This document shows positions 54,523 through 63,993 of a DNA stretch of 64,000 nt, piece by piece. The translations under genes and the position numbers were made by a program. Each line of letters begins with the position of its first letter. Position 1 is the stretch's first letter. The notes under the pieces are model-generated. The model had not been told where the DNA came from. It did not search any database and was given only the letters and a program-made list of their open reading frames with translations. Source of the stretch: Lachnospiraceae bacterium (GTDB lineage: Bacteria > Bacillota > Clostridia > Lachnospirales > Lachnospiraceae); the NCBI GenBank assembly GCA_030527645.1, contig JAUNAJ010000005.1:82053-146052 (forward strand). The letters are read 5' to 3'.

Positions 54523-56043
54523 ATGTTTTGCAGTGTATTGTCAGCAGAAATTTATGGAGTGGAGACGGTTCCGGTCCGGGTGGAGGCGGATGTCAGCGAT
54601 GGCTTTCCGTCCTTTTCTATCGTTGGTTCTGTAGGAACACAGGTCAGAGAAGCACAGGAGAGAGTCCGCACAGCACTGAGAAATACGGGGATCCGTCTGC
54701 CACCGAAACGAATAACGATCAACCTGTCTCCCGGAAACCTGCGGAAGGAGGGAACCAGGTTTGATCTGCCCATAGCAGTTGCCATTCTGTCTGCCATGGA
54801 GCGGATTCCTGCGGCTTCCCCGGAGGGGCTGTTGTTTCTTGGCGAGCTGCATCTGGACGGCAGCATCGGTGCTGTTCCCGGAGTACTGCCGAGTCTGCTG
54901 CTTGCCAGAGAGGCCGGCTGCAGCGGCTGCGTGATCCCCGCTTCCAACCGGTTTGAAGGCAGAGCAGTTCCGGATATGCAGGTGGTCGGTGTGAAAAACC
55001 TCCAGGAACTTCTCGATTATCTGAAAGCCGGAAGTCTGCCGGATTGGCAGGAGGAAACTGCAGGAGAGGAGTCTGCATACACGGAGAAAGTGGATTTTTC
55101 ACAGATCCGCGGACAGGAAGCCGTGAAGCGTGTGGCAGTGATCGCTGCCAGCGGCTTTCATAATCTGATGCTGTCGGGACCTCCCGGATCCGGAAAGTCC
55201 ATGGCCGCCAGAAGGATCCCCACCATCCTTCCGCCCCTTACTGAAAAAGAAAGACTGGAAATTTCCGGCATCTACAGCATTGCAGGCAGACTGCCAAAAA
55301 GCAGTCCCCTGCTGCACATGCGTCCTTTCCGATCCCCCCATCATACCATATCTCCTGCCGCTCTCTGCGGAGGAGGCAGAATTCCCCATCCCGGTGAAAT
55401 TACTCTGGCACACAGAGGCGTCCTGTTTTTGGATGAGCTTCCGGAGATGCGGCTTTCCACCCTGGAGCTTCTCCGTCAGCCTCTGGAGGACAGACGGATC
55501 ACCATATCACGATTGGACTGCAGCGTATCCTTTCCTGCAGAATTTCTTCTTGCCGCAGCAATGAACCCTTGTCCCTGCGGATATTACCCGGATAGAAACC
55601 GCTGTACCTGTACACAGCAGATGATAAGAAAATACAGACAGAAGCTGTCGGGACCGATCCTGGATCGGATCGATCTGCGCTGCGATGTGCAGGAGGTAGG
55701 GTATCGGGATCTGAAAGGAGGCGGGGAAGATGCTGTCTCCTCTGCTGTCATGCAGCAGCAGGTGATGCATGCTGCCGAGATCCAAAAGGAGCGCTACAGC
55801 AGGGAGAGCTGGCTGTTTAACAGCGAACTGCCGTCCGACGCACTGGATCGATACTGTCCGCTGACTGACGAAGGAGAACGGCTGCTTTCCCGTGCTTTTT
55901 CGAGTCTCGGACTCAGCGCCAGAGGCTATCACAGAATTTTGAAGCTGTCCCGGACGATTGCGGATCTTGACAACGAAGAACGGATCCGGGCAGATCATAT
56001 CAGCGAAGCCATCACTTACAGGAGTACAGGACAGAATGGATAA
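54523..56043 (+). CDS. comM: YifB/ComM family Mg-chelatase-like AAA+ ATPase
   Basis: 506 residues from ATG 54523 (AAGGAGGACT upstream); the frame is open further upstream into the terminator and is not used. N-terminal Lon-like domain ('PSFSIVGSVGTQVREAQERV' at ~26-45, 'INLSPGNLRKEG' at ~64), AAA domain with 'LSGPPGSGKSMAARRIPTIL' (~216-235), 'GVLFLDELPEM' (~300), 'AAMNPCPCGYY' (~345) and a C-terminal Mg_chelatase_C domain. ComM is a branch-migration helicase in natural transformation of Gram-negative species; in Clostridia its role is unproven. dprA, next, overlaps it by 8 bases. Confidence 0.94.
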   Translation: MFCSVLSAEIYGVETVPVRVEADVSDGFPSFSIVGSVGTQVREAQERVRTALRNTGIRLPPKRITINLSPGNLRKEGTRFDLPIAVAILSAMERIPAASPEGLLFLGELHLDGSIGAVPGVLPSLLLAREAGCSGCVIPASNRFEGRAVPDMQVVGVKNLQELLDYLKAGSLPDWQEETAGEESAYTEKVDFSQIRGQEAVKRVAVIAASGFHNLMLSGPPGSGKSMAARRIPTILPPLTEKERLEISGIYSIAGRLPKSSPLLHMRPFRSPHHTISPAALCGGGRIPHPGEITLAHRGVLFLDELPEMRLSTLELLRQPLEDRRITISRLDCSVSFPAEFLLAAAMNPCPCGYYPDRNRCTCTQQMIRKYRQKLSGPILDRIDLRCDVQEVGYRDLKGGGEDAVSSAVMQQQVMHAAEIQKERYSRESWLFNSELPSDALDRYCPLTDEGERLLSRAFSSLGLSARGYHRILKLSRTIADLDNEERIRADHISEAITYRSTGQNG

Positions 56044-56962
56044 ACAAAGCAGGAGTGCAGCAGAGCTGCGCTATATCGGAAAAGAGGACCGGGAATATCC
56101 GGGCATACTAAGACAATATGAGAGGATGCCTGCGGGACTGTATGTGAAGGGATCCCTTCCGGATCCGGGAAGACGATCGGTAGCAGTTGTAGGCGCAAGA
56201 AACTGCAGCGGTTACGGTAGAACGCAGGCACTGCAGTTTTCAGAGGCTCTCGCGAGGGAAGGGGTGCAGATCATCAGCGGGCTTGCGTATGGAATTGATA
56301 CGTACGCCCATCAGGGAGCTTTAAAGGGCGGAGGCGCAACCTTTGCAGTGCTGGGCTGCGGAGTGGACGTGTGCTATCCAAAAGAAAATTATTTATTATA
56401 TGAAGAGATTTTGAAAAAAGAAGGCGGGATCCTGTCAGAATATGAACCGGGAACGCCGCCTCTGTCCTGGCATTTTCCCATTCGCAACAGAATCATCAGC
56501 GCATTGGCGGATCTGATCCTGGTTGTAGAAGCCAGGAAGAAGAGCGGCTCCCTGATTACGGCAGAGTATGCTCTGGAGCAGGGGAAAAACATATTTGCGG
56601 TGCCCGGAAGAGTCGGGGATGCCTGCAGTGCCGGATGCAATGCCCTGATTGCTCAGGGAGCTGGCATTGCCTGGAGTCCGGAGGTGCTGCTGGAGGAACT
56701 GTTCAGCGGCTGGCAGTCCGGGAAAGAAGCAGAATCAGAGAAGGCGGCGGAGACTGAGGACGGCAGAACAGCCGCCCTCAGCCCCGAGGAGAAGAAAATC
56801 TACAGCTGTCTGGAGTCGGCAGAGCAGCCGCTGGAAAGCATCAGCCGTGAAAGCGGTCTGGAGATCAGAAAAACGGCTGCTGCTCTGACCAACCTTTGCA
56901 TGAATGGATTTGCCGTGTGCCGTGTGCCCGGCTATTACTGCCGGGCAGAGGACTGGGAATGA
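56036..56962 (+). CDS. dprA: DNA processing protein DprA
   Basis: Loads RecA on incoming single-stranded DNA during transformation. About 308 residues from ATG 56036, overlapping comM. Rossmann core: 'VAVVGARNCSGYGR' (~49-62), 'IISGLAYGIDTYAHQGAL' (~79-96), 'AVLGCGVDVCYP' (~103), 'FPIRNRIISALADLILVVEA' (~142-161), 'KSGSLITAEYALEQGKNIFA' (~164-183). A C-terminal winged helix follows (~240-305), preceded by an Ala/Glu-rich linker. The frame is open upstream but the overlapping start fits coupling to comM. Confidence 0.95.
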   Translation: MDKQSRSAAELRYIGKEDREYPGILRQYERMPAGLYVKGSLPDPGRRSVAVVGARNCSGYGRTQALQFSEALAREGVQIISGLAYGIDTYAHQGALKGGGATFAVLGCGVDVCYPKENYLLYEEILKKEGGILSEYEPGTPPLSWHFPIRNRIISALADLILVVEARKKSGSLITAEYALEQGKNIFAVPGRVGDACSAGCNALIAQGAGIAWSPEVLLEELFSGWQSGKEAESEKAAETEDGRTAALSPEEKKIYSCLESAEQPLESISRESGLEIRKTAAALTNLCMNGFAVCRVPGYYCRAEDWE

Positions 56963-57027
56963 ATGGAATCAGGGGAGAAAGCAGAGGTAAGGATGCGGCA
57001 GGCTTTTCCGCCGGAATAAAAATCTCC

Positions 57028-57056
57028 TTGCAATTCAAAAACAGATAGGTTATATT
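57028..57056 (+). promoter_or_regulatory. Promoter for topA
   Basis: -35 TTGCAA (57028-57033), 17-bp spacer, -10 TATATT (57051-57056). Confidence 0.7.
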
Positions 57057-57064
57057 TGGTTTCA

Positions 57065-57088
57065 GATTTGAATTCGGATTTGGATTCA
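57065..57088 (+). repeat. Two 12-bp imperfect direct repeats in the topA leader
   Basis: GATTTGAATTCG (57065-57076) then GATTTGGATTCA (57077-57088), right at the expected 5' end of the transcript. Confidence 0.6.
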
Positions 57089-57107
57089 GTTAAGGAGATG
57101 AACCAAC

Positions 57108-59195
57108 ATGGCAAAAAATCTTGTAATTGTAGAGTCGCCTGCAAAGGTGAAGACAATTCAGAAATTTCTCGGGTCAAATTACGAGGTGGCCGCATCCAAC
57201 GGACATGTCCGTGATCTTCCGAAAAGCCGACTCGGAATTGATGTGGAAAACGATTTTGAACCCAGATATATAACCATCAGAGGAAAGGGTGATCTGCTGG
57301 CGGATTTAAGAAAATCAGCAAATAAGGCAGAGAAGGTATATCTTGCAACTGACCCGGACCGCGAGGGAGAGGCGATCTCCTGGCATCTGGCGCAGGCACT
57401 GAAGCTGGATGATAAGAAGATGCGCCGTATCACATTTAACGAAATTACAAAAAATGCTGTAAAGGCTTCTCTGAAGGAGCCAAGAGCCATTGATCAGAAT
57501 CTGGTGGATGAGCAGCAGGCAAGGCGTATGCTGGATCGAATGGTGGGATATGAGATCAGCCCCCTGCTCTGGAAGAAGATCAAAAGGGGACTGAGCGCAG
57601 GCAGGGTACAGTCAGTTGCCCTTCACATCATTGCAGACCGTGAAGCGGAGATCGATGCCTTTATTCCGACGGAATACTGGTCTCTGGATGCAGCACTGCA
57701 GCTGCCGGGTGAAAAAAAACCGCTGATCGCTCATTTCCATGGAAAGGGAAAAGAAAAAATGCCGCTGTCCGATCAGCAGCAGGTGCAGGATATCATGGAC
57801 GCACTGCAGATGGAATCCTTCATCGTACAGGAGATCAAACGAGGGGAGCGCACGAAGAAGGCACCTCTCCCCTTTACCACAAGCACCCTTCAGCAGGAGG
57901 CTGCCAAGGCACTGAATTTTTCCACACAGAAAACCATGCGTATCGCCCAGCAGCTCTATGAGGGAATTGATCTGAAGAAGGAGGGAACTGTCGGATTGAT
58001 CTCCTACCTTCGTACAGATTCCACCCGTGTTTCAGAGGAGGCAGATCAGTCAGCCAGAGCCTATATTCAGGAGCAGTTTGGTGAGGAGTTCGTATCCTCT
58101 GTTCATACAGGCAATCAGAATAAGAATGCGCAGGATGCGCATGAAGCCATCCGCCCGACGGATGTGAAGAGAACGCCGGTCCATGTGAAGGAGTATCTCT
58201 CCAGAGATCAGTTTCGTCTGTACCAGCTGATCTGGAAACGTTTTCTCGCCAGCAGAATGGAGCATGCAAAATACGAGACTCTGTCTGTAAAGATACAGGC
58301 AGGGGAGTATGTATTTACTGCATCTGCTTCAAAGATCATCTTTGAAGGCTTTATGAATGTTTATACACAGGCTGATGATGAGGAGAAAAAAGAATCATCT
58401 GCTTCCATTCGAAAGCTGGAAAAGGGAGATCAGCCGGAGCTTCAGGAATTTCTTCCGGAACAGCATTTTACACAGCCTCCCTCTCACTATACGGAGGCAT
58501 CGCTTGTTAAGACGCTGGAAGAACTGGGGATCGGACGCCCCAGTACCTATGCACCTACGATTTCCACCTTACTGAACAGGCGGTATATCCTGAAGGAAAA
58601 TAAAAATCTTTATATCACAGAACTGGGAGAAGCAGTGAACACGGTAATGGTGACGGCATTTCCTACCATTGTAGATGTAAATTTTACTGCGAATATGGAA
58701 GGTCTGCTGGACTGTATCGGTGCAGGATCTGTGAAATGGAAGACAGTGATCAGCAATTTCTGGCCGGATCTGGCGGAGGCTGTTGCAAATGCCGACAGAG
58801 AGCTGGAGCAGATCACCATTGAGGATGAAGTGACCGATGTAATCTGTGAAAACTGCGGAAGAAACATGGTCATCAAGTACGGTCCCCACGGGAAATTTCT
58901 GGCATGCCCCGGATTTCCTGACTGCCGCAATACCAAATCCTATATGGAAAAGGCAGGTGTTGCCTGTCCGAAGTGCGGCGGAGAAATTCTGATCAGGAAG
59001 TCAAAAAAAGGGCGCCGGTACTTTGGTTGCGAGCATAATCCGGAATGTGATTTTATGTCCTGGCAGAAACCATCCGATAAAAAATGTCCCCAGTGCGGCT
59101 CCTATATGCTGGAGAAGGGAAAGAAGCTTGCCTGCTCCGATCCTGCCTGCGGATATGTGGAAATGGCACAGAAGAATGAAAAAGCAGAGAGCTGA
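57108..59195 (+). CDS. topA: DNA topoisomerase I
   Basis: Type IA topoisomerase relaxing negative supercoils. 695 residues: TOPRIM domain with 'IVESPAKVKTIQKFLG' (~6-21) and 'TDPDREGEAISWHL' (~82-95), catalytic Tyr300 in 'SYLRTDSTR', 'SAGRVQSVAL' (~163), and 'LGIGRPSTYAPTI' (~473). Three C-terminal Cys4 zinc ribbons begin at 'CENCG', 'CPKCG' and 'CPQCG' (~582-690). AAGGAGATG precedes the ATG. topA after dprA, and codY after topA, is a common Clostridial order. Confidence 0.97.
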   Translation: MAKNLVIVESPAKVKTIQKFLGSNYEVAASNGHVRDLPKSRLGIDVENDFEPRYITIRGKGDLLADLRKSANKAEKVYLATDPDREGEAISWHLAQALKLDDKKMRRITFNEITKNAVKASLKEPRAIDQNLVDEQQARRMLDRMVGYEISPLLWKKIKRGLSAGRVQSVALHIIADREAEIDAFIPTEYWSLDAALQLPGEKKPLIAHFHGKGKEKMPLSDQQQVQDIMDALQMESFIVQEIKRGERTKKAPLPFTTSTLQQEAAKALNFSTQKTMRIAQQLYEGIDLKKEGTVGLISYLRTDSTRVSEEADQSARAYIQEQFGEEFVSSVHTGNQNKNAQDAHEAIRPTDVKRTPVHVKEYLSRDQFRLYQLIWKRFLASRMEHAKYETLSVKIQAGEYVFTASASKIIFEGFMNVYTQADDEEKKESSASIRKLEKGDQPELQEFLPEQHFTQPPSHYTEASLVKTLEELGIGRPSTYAPTISTLLNRRYILKENKNLYITELGEAVNTVMVTAFPTIVDVNFTANMEGLLDCIGAGSVKWKTVISNFWPDLAEAVANADRELEQITIEDEVTDVICENCGRNMVIKYGPHGKFLACPGFPDCRNTKSYMEKAGVACPKCGGEILIRKSKKGRRYFGCEHNPECDFMSWQKPSDKKCPQCGSYMLEKGKKLACSDPACGYVEMAQKNEKAES

Positions 59196-59222
59196 GGACT
59201 CTTGAAGTAATCATGAACCACT

Positions 59223-59350
59223 CACCACTTATGGAAGTGGGAGCTTAATAGAAGGAAGGGACAGTGGTGCTGTTCCGCTCAGAAGAGACAGCACCACTGT
59301 CCCTTTTCCGTTTACCTCAGTGGTCGAGGCTCCTGTATCTATAGGTGGTG
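59223..59350. mobile_element. Possible small IS200/IS605-derived remnant
   Basis: The segment is bounded by imperfect inverted 21-mers (15 of 21 match): 59223-59243 and 59330-59350, each able to form its own hairpin, the end structure used by IS200/IS605-type elements. There is no transposase gene and no target duplication is expected for this group. A related hairpin occurs at 16385-16407. Tentative. Confidence 0.3.
59258..59307 (+). terminator. Terminator after topA
   Basis: Perfect 16-bp stem 59258-59273 with 59288-59303, followed by four T. Confidence 0.85.
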
Positions 59351-59411
59351 GATAAAACAAGCTCAATTGAATTGTTGATGGAAAAAACACACCAATACAA
59401 GAAAATTAATA

Positions 59412-59426
59412 AAAAATCAGACAATT
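59412..59426 (+). promoter_or_regulatory. Possible CodY box at the codY promoter
   Basis: AAAAATCAGACAATT matches 11 of 15 positions of the CodY consensus AATTTTCWGAAAATT and ends two bases before the -35 box. In such A+T-rich DNA this is suggestive only. Confidence 0.35.
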
Positions 59427-59428
59427 AC

Positions 59429-59457
59429 TTGCAATAATTCGAAAAAAGGAGTATAAT
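59429..59457 (+). promoter_or_regulatory. Promoter for codY
   Basis: -35 TTGCAA (59429-59434), 17-bp spacer, -10 TATAAT (59452-59457). Confidence 0.8.
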
Positions 59458-59507
59458 ACAAGAGTAAATCTGGCAAAACAGAAGTTAACAGGAGAGAACA
59501 GAACGTA

Positions 59508-60320
59508 ATGAGTGTACAATTATTAGATAAGACCAGAAAAATCAACAAACTTCTTCACAACAATAATTCAACAAAAGTAGTGTTCAATGATATTTGCAAT
59601 GTAATGATGGAGTGTCTGGATTCCAATATTCTTGTAATCAGTAAAAAGGGTAAAGTTCTCGGTACTGCATACAGTCAGGGAGTTGATGTGCTGGAGGAGC
59701 TTCTTACCGGTCAGGTGGGAGATCATGTAGACGAGCTTCTGAACGATCGTTTTCTCAGCGTTCTTTCCACAAAAGAGAATGTAAATCTGACAACACTTGG
59801 CTTTACGAATGAAAATATCCGCAGCTACACAGCTATTATCAATCCTATTGAAATTGCGGGAGAGCGTCTTGGAACGGTCTTTACCTACAGAATGGGTGAG
59901 CTTTATGATATTGACGATATCATTGTCAGTGAGTACGGAACAACAGTTGTAGGTCTGGAGATGATGCGCTCTGTGAATGAGGAGGAGCTGGAGGAGAAGA
60001 GAAAGATCCAGATCGTGAAATCTGCCTTCAATACCCTTTCATTTTCGGAGATGGAGGCCATCGGTTATATTTTCGATGAGCTGAAAGGCGAAGAGGGAAT
60101 CCTTGTTGCCAGCAAGATTGCGGACCGGGTGGGAATTACCCGCTCAGTAATTGTGAATGCTCTTCGCAAGTTCGAGAGTGCAGGTGTCATCGAGTCCCGG
60201 TCCAGTGGAATGAAGGGTACCTATATCAAAGTGCTGAATGATTATATTTTTGATGAGCTGAAAAAAATCCGTATGGAAGATAAGACGGGAAAAGGCGAGG
60301 AGAAGAAAGAAAAAAAATAA
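59508..60320 (+). CDS. codY: GTP-sensing global regulator CodY
   Basis: Represses or activates nutrient-limitation genes in response to GTP and branched-chain amino acids. 270 residues: N-terminal GAF domain (~1-155, 'MSVQLLDKTRKINKLLHNNN', 'FTYRMGELYDIDDIIVSEYG') and C-terminal winged helix with 'ASKIADRVGITRSVIVNALR' (~201-220) and 'SRSSGMKGTYIKVLN' (~229). The tail is Lys/Glu-rich (GKGEEKKEKK) and about ten residues longer than in B. subtilis. It has its own promoter and terminator; here it is not in the clpQY-codY arrangement of Bacillus. Confidence 0.96.
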   Translation: MSVQLLDKTRKINKLLHNNNSTKVVFNDICNVMMECLDSNILVISKKGKVLGTAYSQGVDVLEELLTGQVGDHVDELLNDRFLSVLSTKENVNLTTLGFTNENIRSYTAIINPIEIAGERLGTVFTYRMGELYDIDDIIVSEYGTTVVGLEMMRSVNEEELEEKRKIQIVKSAFNTLSFSEMEAIGYIFDELKGEEGILVASKIADRVGITRSVIVNALRKFESAGVIESRSSGMKGTYIKVLNDYIFDELKKIRMEDKTGKGEEKKEKK

Positions 60321-60367
60321 AAAAAGAAATAAGAAAAGAAGTAAGAGTAACGAACTAGTCCCATGTG

Positions 60368-60396
60368 CAGGTGCTGCTTTGCAGCACCTGTTTTTT
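60368..60396 (+). terminator. Terminator after codY
   Basis: CAGGTGCTGC, loop TTT, GCAGCACCTG, then six T. Confidence 0.93.
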
Positions 60397-60586
60397 CGGC
60401 CATGCATGCAAAAAGTGCGTCCGGTGCCAAGTCTCGCGAGCTCGACTTGAATTCCTGCAGGGAAGCTTCGTCTCACAGAGTGGAGCTGCTTAGTCTGAAA
60501 TTTTTCAAAATGGCGAAAAAAGGCGAAAAATAGAGAAATAAGGTGAAATAAAGAGAAAATAGATAAATTTACGGTATTTTTTATAC

Positions 60587-60615
60587 TTGCACAACCGGCC
60601 GAAACTATCTATTAT
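60587..60615 (+). promoter_or_regulatory. Promoter of groES-groEL
   Basis: -35 TTGCAC (60587-60592), 17-bp spacer, -10 TATTAT (60610-60615); CIRCE begins 11 bases downstream. Confidence 0.72.
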
Positions 60616-60626
60616 TAGACCATCGA

Positions 60627-60653
60627 GTAGCACTCAAAGGCAATGAGTGCTAA
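60627..60653 (+). promoter_or_regulatory. CIRCE operator upstream of groES
   Basis: GTAGCACTC, nine-base spacer AAAGGCAAT, GAGTGCTAA. One base of the left arm (G for T) departs from consensus. Confidence 0.96.
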
Positions 60654-60688
60654 TAAAAAGATGAGAATCATTCAAGGAGGATACATAC

Positions 60689-60961
60689 ATGAAGTTAGTA
60701 CCATTAGGTGACAGAGTTGTTTTAAAGCAGATGGCAGCCGAGGAAAAAACAAAATCCGGAATCATTCTGACAACACAGGCACAGGAGAAGCCTCAGGAGG
60801 CTGAGGTCATCGCTGTCGGACCCGGAACAGAGGATGTAAAGATGGAAGTGAAGGTCGGCGATAAGGTAATCTACTCTAAATATGCCGGAACGGATGTAAA
60901 ACTGGATGGAGAAGAGTACATCATCGTAAAACAGTCAGATATTCTTGCTGTTGTAGAGTAA
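60689..60961 (+). CDS. groES: Co-chaperonin GroES
   Basis: Heptameric lid of the GroEL chamber. 90 residues, with '[20 protein letters not shown]' at the N-terminus, the mobile loop '[17 protein letters not shown]' (~19-35) and '[20 protein letters not shown]' (~56-75). CAAGGAGG precedes the ATG. First gene of a CIRCE-controlled operon, 52 bases before groEL. Confidence 0.98.
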   Translation: MKLVPLGDRVVLKQMAAEEKTKSGIILTTQAQEKPQEAEVIAVGPGTEDVKMEVKVGDKVIYSKYAGTDVKLDGEEYIIVKQSDILAVVE

Positions 60962-60992
60962 TTATAATACTAGTTATCAATCATACTAATAA

Positions 60993-62636
<1,644 letters not shown>

Positions 62637-62711
62637 TTCTCAGAAGCAGTTCAATCAATGATGTGAATTCACTGCCGGACCTGTCCGGTTCGGCAGAATC
62701 AATGAATCTCC

Positions 62712-62760
62712 AAAAACGGCAGGTCCGATAGCAGAAAACTATCCGGCCTGCCGTTTTTTT
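62712..62760. terminator. Bidirectional terminator after groEL
   Basis: AAAAACGGCAGG...CCTGCCGTTTTTTT with inner CCGATAG/CTATCCGG pairing; A-tract and T-tract at the base on both strands. Confidence 0.9.
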
Positions 62761-62772
62761 GCTGCCATGTAT

Positions 62773-62806
62773 GCAAAAAAGAACGTCCGATGGACGTTCT
62801 CTTTGC
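62773..62806 (-). repeat. Palindromic element, copy 2, likely terminator of the acetyltransferase gene
   Basis: GCAAA, GAACGTCC (62781-62788), loop GAT, GGACGTTC (62792-62799), TTTGC. Read on the minus strand the stem is followed by six T, 50 bases after the acetyltransferase stop, so it can terminate that gene. Copy 1 is at 17381-17412. Confidence 0.75.
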
Positions 62807-62857
62807 TCTGTTCAGACATTCAGCGTCCACAGATACAGACGAATGATTCTGCCAACG

Positions 62858-63688
62858 TTAGTGACAGGTATCGTTCTCCATCGGGATGCAATCCAGCGAT
62901 TCCGGATCCATCGCAAAGTATTCTTCCAAAATGCTTCGGAGATGTGCATTGTCTGTAATGGGGATGATCTGTTCGGATCCGTTTTCGTGGATTGTAAGCT
63001 GATCACCTGTAATGCTGACATTTCCTGTGTCCAGTTTTCTGTTAACGAGTCGGACATTCGTGAAAACAGAAAGCGGACTGGTGCTTGCATAGTGATTCAA
63101 AACAAAGAAATCACAGTTTTCCACCTGTTCTGTCTGAAAGAGAAGAATGTCTTCCTCCACTCCCTGCGAGGTGATTCTTCCGAGGAGCCACCAGTTGTCC
63201 GTCTGTTTCCTGATATAGAATGTTTCGCCGTTGCAGGTTCTGCAGCTGCGGTCTGCCACCTTAATGGCAAAGGGCGGCATAGGACCGCCGTAGCCAACAT
63301 CACAGAAATACAGACCATCTGCAAGGGCTACCAGATTGACCCGGTGCAGAATGAGGATAGGAGAAGCAGGATCCTTTCCCCGAATGATCCTGGCATGTGA
63401 AGACCAGGCAGAATAGCCAAGGGATTGCAGCAGGGATACGAACAGGGCATTCTGTTCAAAGCAGTAGCCGCCCCGTTTTCTTGTGACGATTTTATCAAAC
63501 AGATCATCAATGGCACAGGACAGTGTCTTTTTGGTATAGTAGGGATCCAGATTTTCGAAGGGAACGGCTTTCTGATGGGCCAGGATCAGTTCATCGAGAG
63601 ATTCAAGAGAGCAGGGACCGGCACCGGCACCGATTCGGTTTAAATAGGCTTCTCTGTCCGGAAGCGGAGAATAAAGTTCTTCAAACAT
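62858..63688 (-). CDS. nat: Arylamine N-acetyltransferase
   Basis: Transfers acetyl (or another acyl group) from CoA to arylamines or related acceptors; the natural substrate is unknown. 276 residues from the ATG at 63688, chosen over an in-frame upstream codon because AAGGAAAGG lies ahead of it. Catalytic triad visible: Cys76 in 'RKRGGYCFEQN', His115 in 'LILHRVNLV', Asp130 in 'YFCDVGYGG'. Length and spacing fit the NAT family. It is convergent with groEL and stands alone. Confidence 0.93.
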   Translation of the reverse strand: MFEELYSPLPDREAYLNRIGAGAGPCSLESLDELILAHQKAVPFENLDPYYTKKTLSCAIDDLFDKIVTRKRGGYCFEQNALFVSLLQSLGYSAWSSHARIIRGKDPASPILILHRVNLVALADGLYFCDVGYGGPMPPFAIKVADRSCRTCNGETFYIRKQTDNWWLLGRITSQGVEEDILLFQTEQVENCDFFVLNHYASTSPLSVFTNVRLVNRKLDTGNVSITGDQLTIHENGSEQIIPITDNAHLRSILEEYFAMDPESLDCIPMENDTCH

Positions 63689-63742
63689 ATTGGTATCCTT
63701 TCCTTGATCCCGAGACAGCAGGAAATATGCATACAGTCTTTT

Positions 63743-63769
63743 GCATGCCGGCATGACGAGCCGGCATGC
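63743..63769. promoter_or_regulatory. Perfect 10-bp inverted repeat upstream of the acetyltransferase gene
   Basis: GCATGCCGGC, seven-base spacer ATGACGA, GCCGGCATGC, 55-81 bases before the minus-strand start codon. No T run on either side, so an operator or RNA hairpin rather than a terminator. Confidence 0.5.
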
Positions 63770-63915
63770 GTATCTCCTTCTGCCCCGTGAACAGTAGCAC
63801 GTAATTAATAGCAGTATATCATAAAAGAGCGATGTATGGAAAAACCGTATGACAGTATGATATAGTTATTTGCAGATCAGGGAGGTTTCCCGTGAACCGT
63901 AACCGGATCAGTGGT

Positions 63916-63955
63916 TTGCAGTTCACAGAACGAAAGATGTTCCTGTAAACTGCAA
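63916..63955 (+). other. 15-bp imperfect hairpin near the window end
   Basis: TTGCAGTT/AACTGCAA, then ACAG/CTGT and AAC/GTT around loop GAAAGAT, with one mismatch and one bulge. It would lie in the leader of a gene starting near 63994. Confidence 0.5.
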
Positions 63956-63993
63956 CGGAATAGATTGGCTGTACAAAAACAATGGGAGTATAT

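Larger units (their letters stand above)
59196..59507. other. 312-base intergenic region: IS-like hairpins, terminator, codY promoter
   Basis: Holds, in order, a hairpin CTC-A-CCACTT-ATGG-AAGTGG-GAG (59221-59243), the topA terminator (59258-59307), a second hairpin around 59328-59352, an A+T-rich segment with a possible CodY site, and the codY promoter. No gene. Confidence 0.7.
60321..60688. other. 368-base intergenic region between codY and groES
   Basis: Contains the codY terminator (60368-60396), a half-copy of the palindromic element near 60407-60425, a purine/A-rich tract at ~60500-60575 with repeated GGCGAAAAA-type units, the groES promoter (60587-60615) and a CIRCE operator (60627-60653). 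No gene. Confidence 0.75.
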
